Assembly (NCBI GenBank): GCA_951394045.1
Contig: OX595986.1
Span: 3,811,534-3,875,533, forward strand
Length of the DNA stretch: 64,000 nucleotides
DNA from: Nitzschia sp. DOCU1
Taxonomy: Eukaryota > Bacillariophyta > Bacillariophyceae > Bacillariales > Bacillariaceae
Direction: 5' to 3'
Shown: positions 42,776-54,574 of the stretch, piece by piece
Layout: each line of letters begins with the position of its first letter
How positions within the stretch are numbered: position 1 is the stretch's first letter
Position numbers and translations under genes: made by a program
Notes under the pieces: model-generated
The model's input: only the letters and a program-made list of their open reading frames with translations
What the model was told of the DNA's origin: nothing
Databases searched by the model: none

Positions 42776-43184
42776 TTTGGTGGTGCAAATCGAATTTTTA
42801 TTGATATATGGCGTAAAATGAGCAAGGAACGAGCAACCATGAATGCCGCCAAGGAAAGGTAGGAACAAAACAGTTTGGGATTTCCCCGTGGGCGCCCCGA
42901 AAATGTGGCGCAAACTTGTTTCGACAGTTCGGGGGAGTCAAATGGGGTGTGACTCGAAAAGAGGGCGCGCCAATCACGGACGCCCCCCTTCGTTTTTGTG
43001 GATCGATTCATTGGACTCAACACGTTCGTTCGCGTTTGCTCACGATAGTTCCTAACTGCCGCCTCGACAATGACAACAAAAGCAACACAGTTCGAAGCGC
43101 CTCGAATCATCATAGCACAGTAGCATCATGCTACGAGTACTTTAGTAGTTGAGTGTCCCTTAATAACAACAACAGCAAGAAATC
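42776..43184. other. Divergent intergenic region
   Basis: It separates the ARP2-like gene (minus) and the SAC phosphatase gene (plus) and should contain both promoters. Nothing is recognised. Confidence 0.45.
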
Positions 43185-46100
43185 ATGGCAAAGTCGAGTC
43201 GAAGTGGCCGATTGCAGCAAATTCGTCAACGTGGGTTCTTAGTGGACGAGAGCGACGAACCGGTGACTTCCTCCTTTCTTTCGTCCACCACCCCACGCAG
43301 TAGCTTTGCTGCCGATCGAAGCTACTCGTCGTCTTCGGCGTCGTCGCTGGGACCACAAGTCCTTTCTCCTCTGCCCCCTTCTACGACGACATCACCACGA
43401 CCATCGTCATCCTTTTCCGCCAAGAAGGAACAACAGCCTCCTCCCACTATTGACCCCTATGTCGGAAAGTTGGAGCGCTACGAGTTATTTTGTACCAACC
43501 AAGCGTATTATTTGGTGGGCTGCAACAAACTCAACACGGCATATCGCGTCCTTAAGATGGATCGAACCTTGATTGAACGTCCACTGGATAATCCGCCCAA
43601 CAGCATGTCATCGTCGCCTAACAATAACAAGTCCTCTCAGCAGCAGCAGCAGCAGCAGCATCAACCAGTACCGCCGCCGCCAATACAAGTCAATCCCAGC
43701 GCAGCGATGAATCCTGCATCGGACATTACGAACACTCAAGCCGTAGCAGCCGATGGCGCCCACAATTCCAAACCGACACTTCGGCCACTCTCGGAGTTTC
43801 TGACAGAAGATCCTAATGTTTATACGCAAGAAGAAATTCATGACATGTTGGATATGATTCATGATGGCAATCGCTTGAGACGAGAAGGATCCGTAGCAGA
43901 CGGCGGCGGTCAGGACGGAGGACTCAAGCCGATTGCCAAGGCCTATGGTATTGTTGGATTTATTCGTTTCTTGGATTGTTATTATTTGACGCTGATTACA
44001 CGTCGCGCCAAGGTGGGAAGCATTGGTGGCAATGGAATTTACAATATCAAAAATACAGAAACCTTTCCCATCAAACCAGCCGAACGAGTAGGAACAGCAT
44101 CGGATATGGACATTCATGCGGATCCTTCGTCCGTACTTTTGAACATGTGGAATCGGGGAAAGCGGAGTGTGGGGTTGGGATTGACCAATCGAGAAATTGC
44201 CGAACTTCGATATCAGGGATTGTATCAAGTGGTGGATTTGACCAAAAACTTTTACTTTTCGTATACTTATGATTTGACGCGAAGTCTTCAGGAAAACTTT
44301 TTGTCCAATACGTCCAAACCTTTTCCACCTCCGCCATTTAAAAATATGTTTTGTTGGAATTACTTTTTGACGAGGGAACTGGAAGGTTGCTGCCATTCCA
44401 TGTCCAGCTTTCACTGGGTAATGCCCATTATTCATGGTACGTTTTGATACGTTGCATGGGGTAGCAACTACCCACTTTGGACAGACTCTGAACCATCCTC
44501 TCCTACTTTATATAGGCGCCTTTGTACAACGCAAGCTGCATGACTATGGACGCTCTCTAAATGTTACTCTACTCGCTCGCCGATCTCGTCACTTTGCTGG
44601 AACTCGTTACCTAAAGCGTGGTGTGAGTGAGCAGGGGAAGGTGGCTAACGACGTCGAACATGAACAGATTGTGCATGACGAGTCCAAGTCATCGGGGAGT
44701 GGCATCTTTTCGTCCTACTTGCAGGTGCGTGGCTCTATTCCTACCTTTTGGACGCAAGAGAGCAGTGTCACAATGCCCAAACCACCGATTGAACTCAATC
44801 GGGTAGATCCTACCTATACGGCGACCCAATTGCACTTTGAAGACCTATTGAAACGTTATGGAAGCCCCATATTGGTACTGGATTTGGTCAAGCAGAGTGA
44901 GAAGAGGGAGCGGGAAGTACGCGTTGGCAATGAATTTCGCCACGCTATTGATTATATCAATACGAGCATTGACGATGAACACAAGATCCGCTACTGCGCC
45001 CTGGATTATTCTCACATCAGCAAACACCGCCACTTGGATGTCAGCACGTCGCTCAACGAAGTTTCCACTTGGGCAGTGAACCAAACTGGTTTCTTTTGCT
45101 CATCGCCGCAATGGAAGATTACCGAGGATGGTAGTGTGGAGCCGTTTACAGAACAAGACATGAACGCAGCGTCAATTTTGCCTGAACAGCTTGGCGTGCC
45201 TGTATTTCCCATGGAACAAACTGGAATATTGAGAACGAATTGTATCGAGTAAGTGGACGTTTGTCTGACGGTGGTTCACGCCGCGAGTAGTCCGTTTTAA
45301 CTTTTCATCTTGTCTGTATTGCCCGGGTAGTTGCCTTGATCGAACCAACGTTGCACAGTTTAGTGCTGGAGTGGAAGCCATGGAACAGCAACTGGTTGTC
45401 ATGGGGATTCGGTCGAGCCCCAAGTTGGATCCTTCCTCGAACATTGTTCGGGTTTTGATCGACATGTACGTCGATATTGGCGATCACATCGCTCTGCAGT
45501 ACGGAGGATCAGAAGCGCACAAAAAAGTATCGACGGAACGATCCGAGTCAATTGTTGGGCCGATTGGAAAGGTAAGACGTCACGCTCGACTCTCGAAGTT
45601 TCCAAACGGTTCGTAGAAGTCTTATCATTGCTTCTTCTCTGCGCAGCACAAAGAATTGCTAACTTCCATCAGACGTTATTATAGCAATGCATTTACAGAT
45701 CGGTTGAAACAGGATGCGATGTAAGCGAATGCACGGTTTTCTTTTAAGATTGATGAAATTTGTTTCCGCTAACACGCGTCACAATGATTCTATTTCAGGA
45801 ACCTGTTTCTGGGCTATTACGTGCCATATCGCCACACGATTCCCTTGTGGGAATTGGAAACCGATTATTACTTGCACAACTTCCATGTGAGGACTGGTAG
45901 AGGAACATCACAGTCAATGAAGGGATTCCAGATGGCGTTTGGAGTGCTGGACTGGAACGATGGCGATCATGAAGGAGAGGGAGGCATGGAAAAGGACTCT
46001 GCTCTTTCTAACCATTCTACGCGTCTCTCTCATCACCGAGCCCATTCAAGGCAGCCAACGTCGCTATCAATAGACGCTGTAGGCTATCGCCAAGAAGATC

Positions 46101-47576
46101 AGGTCCGGCGCATCCAAAAGGTTAGGGATCGATGTACTTCACAAAACAAGGCACTGTCGATTTGGTGGAAGATCGCATTGCAGTCTAATGTACAGCAGCG
46201 GATGTGGATGAAAGTTGGAAGTAGTCCTATGGAATCCATTATTCCGCCTCGATTCAACAGACTTTATCAACCGGAGAAAATGGCGCAATTCGATCGATTT
46301 TTTGCACGTCCGTGGGCAACGCCTGTTCGACGATCTCACTCTGCCCAGCACAGCACCGATACTGACGACGACACGGAAGTTGCTGTCTTTCGAAGGAACA
46401 TCTCGGGAGTAACGCGCCCAAAGAAAGCGATTCTTGGAGATCGTGACCAGCAATCACCAGCCGACGACGACAAGGAAAATACCTTTCGCACGACATTGGA
46501 AAGTTTCGTGCAGGAGTACGGTTTTTCTCCACACCCTCAGACCATACCGGCACCTTCTGGTGGGACCCAAGACGAAGTTTTGGGTAAGGGAAGCGATTAC
46601 GGATCCGCGCATTACTACATCGGTGATACCGATACCCGAACGGAAAGACCAAGGCAAGAGTATGAGGAATATGTGAGCCCGCCAGATGACAATTCAAGCC
46701 CCTTTCGGAAGCACGCCGTCGAAGAATTCAAAGAAGCATTGCACCCTCATTCACTGGGCGCCGACGACGTAGACGGAATTCGAAAGGTAAGACGATTGCT
46801 GGCTTGTTTTACAAAATTCACCAGTCATACCCCATCCTAACACATCGCAGCTCGCCGAGTCTGCACATATCGGAAGAAAGATCTCCTGCGGTCCATACAA
46901 GGGCTTGAGACAAGATACTTCTGCCATTGAAGTAGCCACTGTTATCCAGGAACAATTCAATGCCTATGAAAAGATGAGAAACCGAGGAGAGCTTCGTGAA
47001 GGAATGGCGTTGATGGACTCCGAGTTGCGACGACGAGGATTCTATACCGAGGGAGTGAAGAATGCAGTTAGCAATGGCTGGAATCGGCGTCTTCGGGCTG
47101 AAAAGCACTATACTGAATCATTCTCCGAACCGAGTCGACGTTCGATTCGCAGCGAACTGTCGACGACGAACTCACTTCAGCTGTACTCATCGTTCTACCC
47201 CCATCACGAAGAAATGACCACGACGGATCTTACGTTCATACTCGGAGATAGAGCAGACGTTCCGCACACGAAGACCAAACCCGGGTATGTTGACCTTCAA
47301 CACCGCTCATCCGCGTTTGTTACTAGGGCAAAGCGATTGGGGATCCCGATCACGTCTCATGCCGAGTTGATGGAGTCACGGAGCCAACCTTTGTTCCAGT
47401 TTGAACGACGGAAGGAGGTTCCTGCCCATTTCGAAATGATCAACGAAGACCTTTTCGCTCGAAAAGATAACAAATTCATGGTTTTCAATGGCGCAGGTGT
47501 TGATTCATGGAAGGGCACGGAACCTGTCACCAAAATTTCTGGCATTGACAAGATGCTGAGTGGGACCCTGGGTTGA
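43185..47576 (+). CDS. FIG4-type SAC-domain polyphosphoinositide phosphatase
   Basis: FIG4/Sac3 dephosphorylates PI(3,5)P2 and scaffolds the PIKfyve complex on endosomes and vacuoles. Six exons are derived: 43185-44436, 44516-45248, 45331-45571, 45647-45720, 45799-46786 and 46851-47576. They keep the frame and give 1337 residues. The N-terminus is Ser/Pro-rich with a (CAG)n-coded poly-Gln run (about 43639-43661). The SAC domain starts near LERYELFCTNQAYYLVG and includes AYGIVGFIRFLDCYYLTLIT and FCWNYFLTRE. The catalytic motif RTNCIDCLDRTN (CX5R) is split by intron 2 and only appears after splicing. DAMNLFLGYYVP and ETDYYLHN follow, as in FIG4. The C-terminal half is longer than in animal FIG4 (about 900 residues total). 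Confidence 0.92.
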
Positions 47577-47797
47577 AGGCTGGCGTAACTTCTTTCTTCC
47601 TAGTAGTAGATTGTTTACGCATGGATTGAAGACTACAAAGACAAGCAATTGACGTTCGTGTGCACCTATGGGAATCAAGGACGTCGGGTCGCTCGCCGCA
47701 TTGCGAGACTTGTGTGGTCGCACTACAAATGGGCGAGGCATCAAGACACTGAAACCGTCCTTCAAAGAATCAGGAGGAACACTGCGACAGAATCCAG

Positions 47798-49255
47798 TCA
47801 CCGAGAATCAGGTTTGGGATAGGTGATTGGCGAGATTGTGCCATCTCTATGATCAGAGCCTCTAGTGGGAAGAGGGATTGGCGAGATTGCCCCATCTCTA
47901 TGATCAGAATGATCAGAAAGAATATCTTCATTGTAAGGATCGAAAGTTGGCGCCGCCGCCACTGGAATCCGCGCGTCTGAATACCGGACACCGACATCCG
48001 CTAGCCAGGGCTCATTGCCCACACCAGAAGCGTAGTGCTCTGGGATAATCGCCGAAGGTGGTGAATGACGACGGAAAGATGGATGCTGGGAAGATGAACG
48101 CGACGGGTAGCTGATACTTGGTCTCGAAAGCTCGTCTACCGGAGTTGAAAGCATAATTTGATCAGGCGTGCAGTTGTCGGCTGATGTACCACCGGACGAG
48201 TAGTAGGGGTATGCGTACGAATGCATAGGCGTCTCCTGGCTTCGGGGCCTCTTTCGGCCGACAACCTGTGTGCCAGGAGTTACTGAAGGATGCACTGACG
48301 CAGATGACGTCGGTGGGTATCCATAGGATGCTGCATACCCCTGCCCGTATGCGAAGTAATAGGGTTGGACGGCAGTGGTTGTTCCAATGCTCGGTGGAGG
48401 CATCCCGACCACGGAAGGCGAAGATGATGCGTCGTGGCCCCTATGGCGCGTCTGATTGCGCCGGGCACCGTCCTTCTTGGGGGGAGGGCGAGTATTGCTC
48501 GACGCTGTCCTTTCCTTCGATTTCACCATTAGCCCGTTCTTTTCAGAAACTGCATCGCGTAGTACCTGAGGATGTGCAAAGGTGATGTGAGAATACAATG
48601 TGCAAACCTCGGTCAAACGAACACCACGAAAATCGAACCTGCGAGGCCTTTTCCCTAGCAATGTCATCGCCGACATCGTCCCACTTGCATGTTTGCGGAT
48701 CCTTTTTCAGGAATCTGAAAAGAAGAAAAATCCAATGAGTATGGAGCGTTCGCATTAGAAGACAGGTCTCTAGCTAGCTTCTTGGATGTAATGTACCTTG
48801 CCGAGGGCTTCAACTCCCTCATTAGTCGGACCAATTCTTTTGACAGATCCGACTTTCCCTTCTTAGTAGCATACCGATACGCTTCACACCTTTCCCTCGC
48901 GAACTCCCTCAATTTCTCGTTCCCCGGATGCAGGTTGTTCTTTCCTCCTCTGCCCATGAGAACATCATTTTCATGCGGAGACGAGATGCCCCTCATTGTG
49001 TTGTCGCGCATTCGGTGCTTCGGTTCATCATTCTTGAGATTATGCAGCGACACAAGAACGGACGAAGGAGTTTGAGAAAGTCTCTGTCGACATACATAAG
49101 TCACCATCATCGTCATGCACTGTACGAGAATATCTTTGATGCCGAGATCTGTAGACGCCCCTCGACGGTGCCATAGCACAAAAACTTGAACCCGAAATTT
49201 TGTTGCAATTGAATGAACTTACCGTTCGGACTTCCAACGATGCATCTACTTCCAT
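47798..49255 (-). CDS. DUF6824-domain protein
   Basis: Derived exons are 49223-49255, 48797-49083, 48639-48714 and 47798-48565, giving about 387 residues. After splicing, the conserved block reads HENDVLMGRGGKNNLHPGNEKLREFARE, KKGKSDLSKELVRLMRELKPSA, then RFLKKDP...WDDVGDDIAREKASQ and VLRDAV. This is the DUF6824 pattern (NDVL-GRGG ... GRFL ... W-V-D-A-K-SQ-LR), a family abundant in diatoms and of unknown function. The C-terminal 200 residues are Pro/Ser/Tyr-rich and disordered and end in a tandem 17-residue duplication. The first exon is uncertain: an alternative acceptor at 49119 is also in frame, and the frame stays open upstream to about 49567. Confidence 0.75.
47825..47907 (-). repeat. 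Two-copy 51-bp in-frame tandem repeat
   Basis: Copies at about 47825-47856 and 47876-47907 are nearly identical over 32 bp and offset by exactly 51 bp. They encode SDHRDGAISPIPLP and SDHRDGTISPITYP near the end of the DUF6824 protein. Confidence 0.75.
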
Positions 49256-51312
49256 ATCATCGATAGTGAGCGGAAAGTTCGCCTCACTCGAAAAGCTGAT
49301 CGGGCGATTTTGGTGAATCAACATGGCAAGCAAAGTAGTTATGACATGAAAGCATGCGACAAAAGAGGTGAGAGAAAATTCTGTGTTTGAATTTTTGCAT
49401 CTTCCCGCGGCACACGAGATTGGAAGAACGTTCGATCGGCAAGTGCGCGCAATCCAAAGTGAGCTATTTAATGGCAATACCGTGAGACACTCCTCATCCA
49501 ATGATGTGCCAGAAAGAATATGTGTGGTTGCGCCGGCTTGAGTCCCGCTACCACCAAACGGACGCAAAGATGCTGATAACTCTTGCTACCACGGTAGCTT
49601 GGCGATTTTCCGATCCGTTTTGTCGAGCGGGATAGTACCACCACCGACAGCCCTTCTCATCACCAACACTCGAGTGCAACACGCCTCCTCCTACCCCGCT
49701 TGGTCGGAGCAATGATGTTGTCCACCAACACAGCGAGAAGATCAACACCCGAGGACGAGCGAAACGACAAGAACCTGCAGCCATTAGCATACTGCAATGA
49801 ATGACGGAGCAAGAGCAGGCATCTTCGTGATGCCGATAACATAAACCACGTAAAACCTGACAAAGGCATTCGCCGCACCAATTAACACCATCAACGTCAT
49901 CATCAAGTTGCTACAAGCGAAAATCGCAGTCTGTTGCCTCACCTTGCTGCTGGTGCCGTGATGCTGCTATTTTCCTCAATTCTTGGTGCCAGCAGGTTGG
50001 ACGAGAATGTTATGTCTTCCTGTTTTCCCACCGTCGTCGTATTGCCACGGAGCTTTTCACACCCCTCGAACAAATATGGAAGTGCGAGGGGAGTAACCTG
50101 TGGACGGCGACACCAGTAGCGCATAACAACAATGAACTCACCCCCGCTACAGCTCTAGTACTAGTGGTAGCTAGAGTAGATGAAACAATTGCCTGGAAGC
50201 AGATCAGAGTTTTGTGACCCAAGACCAATAGACCGAAGGTGAAAAAAGGCGCAAAAGATGAAACCGATGTTAGGATAGTGCTTTTCGCTTGTCGACAAGC
50301 GTACTTCTGCGCAAAAGGTTTCCCTCCGTAGCTTATTTTTGATTGTTTTGGGTCATAATAAAGTGTCTCTGCGTCTCATTCCTTGGTTCATTTAACCTTA
50401 ATTTAACCTTCCATCTGCGTCACTTAAGGTGAAAGCCGGGCCAAGACCCGAAACAATGGCGAAATCCAATGGTGGTCCGGATTTGTCGACTACGCCGGAC
50501 ATTACGATTCACCGTACACTTGCCTGGATTGAGATGCCTTCGAGTCGCGAATCATCGTGAAAGCGATGGTTGATTGAAGTCTGCCATAGATGATCTACCG
50601 ACAAAGCCGACAAGACCCGAGGAGTGCCATTTGCAATGCATGTGCAATTCTCAAACTTTAGAAGGAGTAGATCAAACCAAAGTTTCTACTACGCATCGTG
50701 GTGGTGCCAAGAGAGAATGTCCAAGACTTGAATGTCGCACCAATAAATAAGGGACTTCATTCCATAAGTGGTCATCCATACCAGTGAGGCTGTTAGGGCA
50801 AGAAAACGCTAAATACTCTTGTCTTTGCTACTACCTGCATGTTAGTGGAGTGCTGGGTTGTGGACGAAGTACACGGTGTATGGTACCAGAATACCCAGGT
50901 TACAATGCCTGTCCTACTGATGGATCCTTTCGCTATTCTCGCAGAGTCAATAGTCCAGCGGGCAGATAGAGGGCAAGTTCCGCATTGAAGGAGAGCGGTG
51001 GGCGACCAAGGACAATCGGCTTCCTGTTCTTCCTGTGACACAATCAATGCTACAACAATGAGGGCGTTGCTCATGCGTGGAACAAAGCTATGGCCTCTGC
51101 CTGTTGATGTGCAGTAAAGGGGTAAATTCCTGTTGTTCGCAATGAACTTTCTTGGCACTAAGAAGCCGGACCTCTCCAATCCCCCAAACATTTTTCCTGC
51201 CATATCAAGCATAGCGTGATCAATCGAAGAGGGGCAAGCGAAAATCCAGCGAGACTTCTCCATATCAACACACTTTAGCTTACACTGTTTCAAACGTCAT
51301 ATCTTCCCCAAT
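49256..51312. other. 2 kb region without a recognised gene
   Basis: It runs from the 5' end of the DUF6824 gene to the 3' end of the PGP synthase gene. One minus-strand frame of 166 codons (50793-51293) is the longest; I do not recognise it. It has many Cys and Trp residues and no clear domain, so it could be chance or a decayed gene. No tRNA, repeat or transposon ends were found. Confidence 0.4.
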
Positions 51313-52239
51313 TCATTGGGGATCTTTCCCCATAAGCAACGGAGCGGCAGCGATGAAATATACACTACCACTAGTGATGGTAACCACCGAGCACAGATAC
51401 AGCAAGACTAGTCCCGGCGTGTATAATTTCGAGAGGATTCCAGCAGCCTCGGGAAAAGGCACAAACAAGAGCACGGTCAAAGCCGTCATGGTCAATGCAG
51501 TTTTGACCTTGCCTTGGAATCCGACCTTTACAATGTCCCGCTGCCCACGTTGCGCCATCCACTCTCGCAGGGCCGACACTGCAATCTCTCGAGCCAGAAT
51601 GATTGCGGCGGGAACGGCCACCTTCGCTCCATAACGACCTGCCAACAGTATTAGCGACGTGCTGACCATCAGCTTATCCGCGACTGGGTCCAAGAATGCT
51701 CCGAATGGACTTGCAATATCCCAGCGTCGAGCCAAATACCCATCAAACCAGTCCGTAAGCGAGGCAATAGCAAACAAGATCCCAGCCAAGACATTTGTGT
51801 TTGGCTGGTAGAAAATGGCAATCAGAGCTGGGATCGCCAAGCACCGGACGTATGTTAGATAGTTGGGAACCTGGTGCCAGGGGAATGAAGGAAATGTTTT
51901 CCTCAGAAATCCCGGTGGGGGTGCGTTCGGCCCCAGTAGAGAAGTCGGGACCACCGCCTCTGCAATGGGCTCTGCCACTGCTGGTGCATTAAATTCGGAA
52001 GATGGTACCACCGGCGCCTGGGCTTCAGCATCAGGAGGCGGCGGTGGAACAGAACCTTGGTCAAAGCTGTTTGGTTCCTCCGAGCCACCCTTTACAGATA
52101 GATAGGATCTCGCAGACTCCAAATCATATTTGGACAATCTGACAAGAGAAACTCTTGGCACAAACGAAGAAGACACCGTCGTAGCCAGTAGCATAGCGAG
52201 TGCCAATGCAAGTCGAGATCTTGTTGCAAACGTCATCAT
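51313..52239 (-). CDS. pgsA: CDP-diacylglycerol-glycerol-3-phosphate 3-phosphatidyltransferase (PGP synthase), plastid targeted
   Basis: This enzyme makes phosphatidylglycerophosphate from CDP-DAG and glycerol-3-phosphate, the step that commits to phosphatidylglycerol, an essential thylakoid lipid. The 308-residue product starts with a hydrophobic signal peptide ending in TTVSSSFVPR, a diatom plastid-import pattern. A Pro/Ala-rich linker runs to about residue 110. The catalytic CDP-alcohol phosphotransferase signature is complete: D163-x2-D166-G-x2-A-R-x8-G180-x3-D184-x3-D188. Upstream lies VPNYLTYVRCLAIPALI, typical of PgsA, and four to five membrane helices follow. Two adjacent ATG codons are possible starts. 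It is divergent from NOP10. Confidence 0.92.
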   Translation of the reverse strand: MMTFATRSRLALALAMLLATTVSSSFVPRVSLVRLSKYDLESARSYLSVKGGSEEPNSFDQGSVPPPPPDAEAQAPVVPSSEFNAPAVAEPIAEAVVPTSLLGPNAPPPGFLRKTFPSFPWHQVPNYLTYVRCLAIPALIAIFYQPNTNVLAGILFAIASLTDWFDGYLARRWDIASPFGAFLDPVADKLMVSTSLILLAGRYGAKVAVPAAIILAREIAVSALREWMAQRGQRDIVKVGFQGKVKTALTMTALTVLLFVPFPEAAGILSKLYTPGLVLLYLCSVVTITSGSVYFIAAAPLLMGKDPQ

Positions 52240-52679
52240 AGCGAATCTTTCTCAGTCTTCCAGATATATTACACGGATAATAGTATGTCGTTGTCAATCA
52301 AGTCCTCTAGCTGTACCTCTTCCATGCAATGATCATCGACGGGCGACCCACTTTGTGGAGGATGACAACAGAGATTGAAGATGATGGTGTTGCGATCCTT
52401 GGTGTCCAATTAAAGACACGATGATATGTTTCAGCCCGTCCGCCGTCCAAAACCCGAAATCTTTTCTGCCACGCGCCCCACAGCCACACGATGGAAATGG
52501 ACTAGAACGACTGCTAAAGAACGGATCCCCCGTTCGGCTTTTTCGCGCTCCCTCCAAACCACCACCTCTATTGCGCCTTTGAAGGATTCCTTGACCAAGA
52601 CCGTCTATCATATCGGTTACACTCAAACGTTTTATCCAATCGGTCCACTTTTGTTCAATCACAAAAGTTCGAGGCCATC
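52240..52679. other. Divergent intergenic region
   Basis: It should contain the promoters of the PGP synthase gene and of NOP10. A plus-strand frame of about 100 codons overlaps NOP10 exon 1 in another frame and is not supported. Confidence 0.45.
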
Positions 52680-53042
52680 ATGCATCTTATGTATTACTTG
52701 GACCAAAATGGCAAGAGGGTGTACACGTTAAAGGTACGTTGCTGTCGAGGGCCGAGGAAGAGTCGAGTCGGGCCGTCGACGTCGCCACCAAAAATTCCTC
52801 TCCCAACGACGCTCGGTGCCAAGTCATGTATCACGTGAAACATCATACCAATGAATGTATTGCAAAAACTCATCTATTCTTGTTCTTTCTTTGTTCTACA
52901 GAAGGAAACACCCGAAGGGAAAATCACCGAAAGCGCCCACCCTGCGAGATTCTCTCCAGACGACAAATTCAGCCGACAACGAGTAGCCTGCAAAAAGCGA
53001 TTTGGAATTTATCTACCCAACACTCCGCAAAAGCCCATGTAA
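52680..53042 (+). CDS. NOP10: H/ACA snoRNP protein NOP10
   Basis: NOP10 is a small core protein of H/ACA ribonucleoproteins, which pseudouridylate rRNA and snRNA and include telomerase RNP in some eukaryotes. The exons are 52680-52733 and 52902-53042, joined at YTLK|KETPEG, giving exactly 64 residues, the family length. Exon 1 reads [18 protein letters not shown]. Exon 2 has [27 protein letters not shown], the highly conserved core. The intron is 168 bp with a pyrimidine-rich 3' end. The gene is easy to miss because each exon is shorter than usual gene-calling thresholds. Confidence 0.95.
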
Positions 53043-53409
53043 CACTCAGGTCGATCGATCATTGGGTACTAGGGATAGGCACGTTTCCCAGGGGACGAAA
53101 TCATTACCTCCGTAGCTTTAGAGCGAAGCACCCGCGTTGACGCTATTTGTTCTCCAGTGGGACTTGAGTTGTGATATGGCAACTGAATCAACCGCTGCGA
53201 AACTAGGGACATGCTTGCATACAGTAATCGCACATGTGTTATAATAGAATTGATTCTAATCTGAAAAGCTTCGCTACCATTTTGCGTCGCCTGCACCTTG
53301 TCTGCAAACATCGGAATACCCGAAACTACTTTGGATCTCCTCGTGCTGCAGTAGGGACCGCCCCCCAAATGTCAACCCACACAACTGTCAATACCCAATG
53401 ACTCGAAAT

Positions 53410-54063
53410 CTAGTCGGCACGTTTTCGTTTTTGACTACCTCCTGAAGACCCAAAGATACAAACGTTGAGACACATTGCTGCAAAACTCTTCACATTGCTA
53501 CCGAGGGGAAATTCGTACCTTGCTTATTTGTTTGCTGCCGTTGCTGTTGAGCTTGTTCCATTTTACGCTTCATGGTGGCAACTTTTTGAAAGACTGGTGC
53601 ATTCTTTAAAAGGTCCGGAAGCGCGATGAATCGAACACTACTCCCCCGCAAGTATACATTTGGAAGCTTGGTTATTTGGCCGTTCCGCGCCGTCCTTAAT
53701 ACCTCGGACAGGGACATGTTCATGGTATCTTCGGCACCCAACAACAAGCCTCGATAAATTTCTCCGTTCTTCATCTGACGCAAAAAAGAAACGGAAGGAG
53801 AAATACGTCAGGCAACGGCATGGAATAGGATTCAACGCCAACAGGATGCTTCTGGGAAGACCTACCTCCACGGTGACTTTCATTCCTTCGGCCTCGTGGA
53901 GAAGCTTGATTGGTACCCCAATATTACCTGCAGAGAAATAGACAAAACCTTGTGAGATTCAGTATGGACGACTTATATGGACGGTGCCCTTGCTGGCGAG
54001 ACAAGACAATTGAAACATCATCGCGCCACATTGGCAGAATGGAAATCGGTGGCACTTACTCAT
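53410..54063 (-). CDS. SNRPD3: Small nuclear ribonucleoprotein Sm D3
   Basis: SmD3 is part of the heptameric Sm ring on U1, U2, U4 and U5 snRNAs. Four exons are derived: 54060-54063, 53866-53927, 53519-53774 and 53410-53441, giving 117 residues. The first coding exon is only ATGA, followed at once by a GTAAGT donor; joining gives MSNIGVPIKLLHEAEG. Sm motif 1 (VTVEMKNGEIYRGLLLGAEDTMNM) is split by intron 2, and Sm motif 2 is VYLRGSSVRFIALPD, followed by LLKNAPVF. Reading through the last donor would give a short odd tail; splicing instead yields GGSQKRKRAD, a basic end expected of an SmD protein. The gene converges on NOP10. Confidence 0.92.
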
Positions 54064-54574
54064 GGTACTTTCTGTTTGAGAGGAAAACGAATCCAACGCA
54101 GTTCTTCAAACGATTACAAGATCTCTCGACGGATGCTATTGTCGAAGGCTAAGTTGAGGTTTTCTTGAATGTGTGTTTTTTGCTGCTGCTGGAATAGTGG
54201 CCATCATGGTCATGGCAGCGTGTGTTTCTTGCTGTGGTATGAAGTTGCGGCGGCCAGACCCTCAGTCGTACGAGTCGAGTCATCTCCTCTACATGGACGG
54301 ACGGAGGACGGATGTTGGGCTGGCTGGCGACCGAGGCTGGCGCGCGCTTTTTTAACCTGATACTCTCCGTCGACCGTCTCCGCAACAAAGATTTGATTGA
54401 TATGCCGCCTTCCGATTGTCATGCTCGTTTGTGTCATTCCCAATATCCATTGGAGGTACATAACTTTCACAAACCAAAAGCCAACTAAGCAACACCACCC
54501 AAGGGAGAAATCGATGAAGTCTGGCTCATTGTTGATTCTAGTCTCATAAGTTTCTTCCCGTGTGTGTTGCGAGA
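54064..54574. other. Divergent intergenic region
   Basis: It separates SmD3 (minus) from the DysF-TRAF gene (plus) and should contain both promoters. No supported coding sequence is seen. Confidence 0.45.

Noticed and set aside
43608..44435. 275-codon frame antisense to the SAC phosphatase exon 1
   Set aside because: Shadow of the conserved SAC coding sequence; the poly-Leu run is the complement of the poly-Gln codons.
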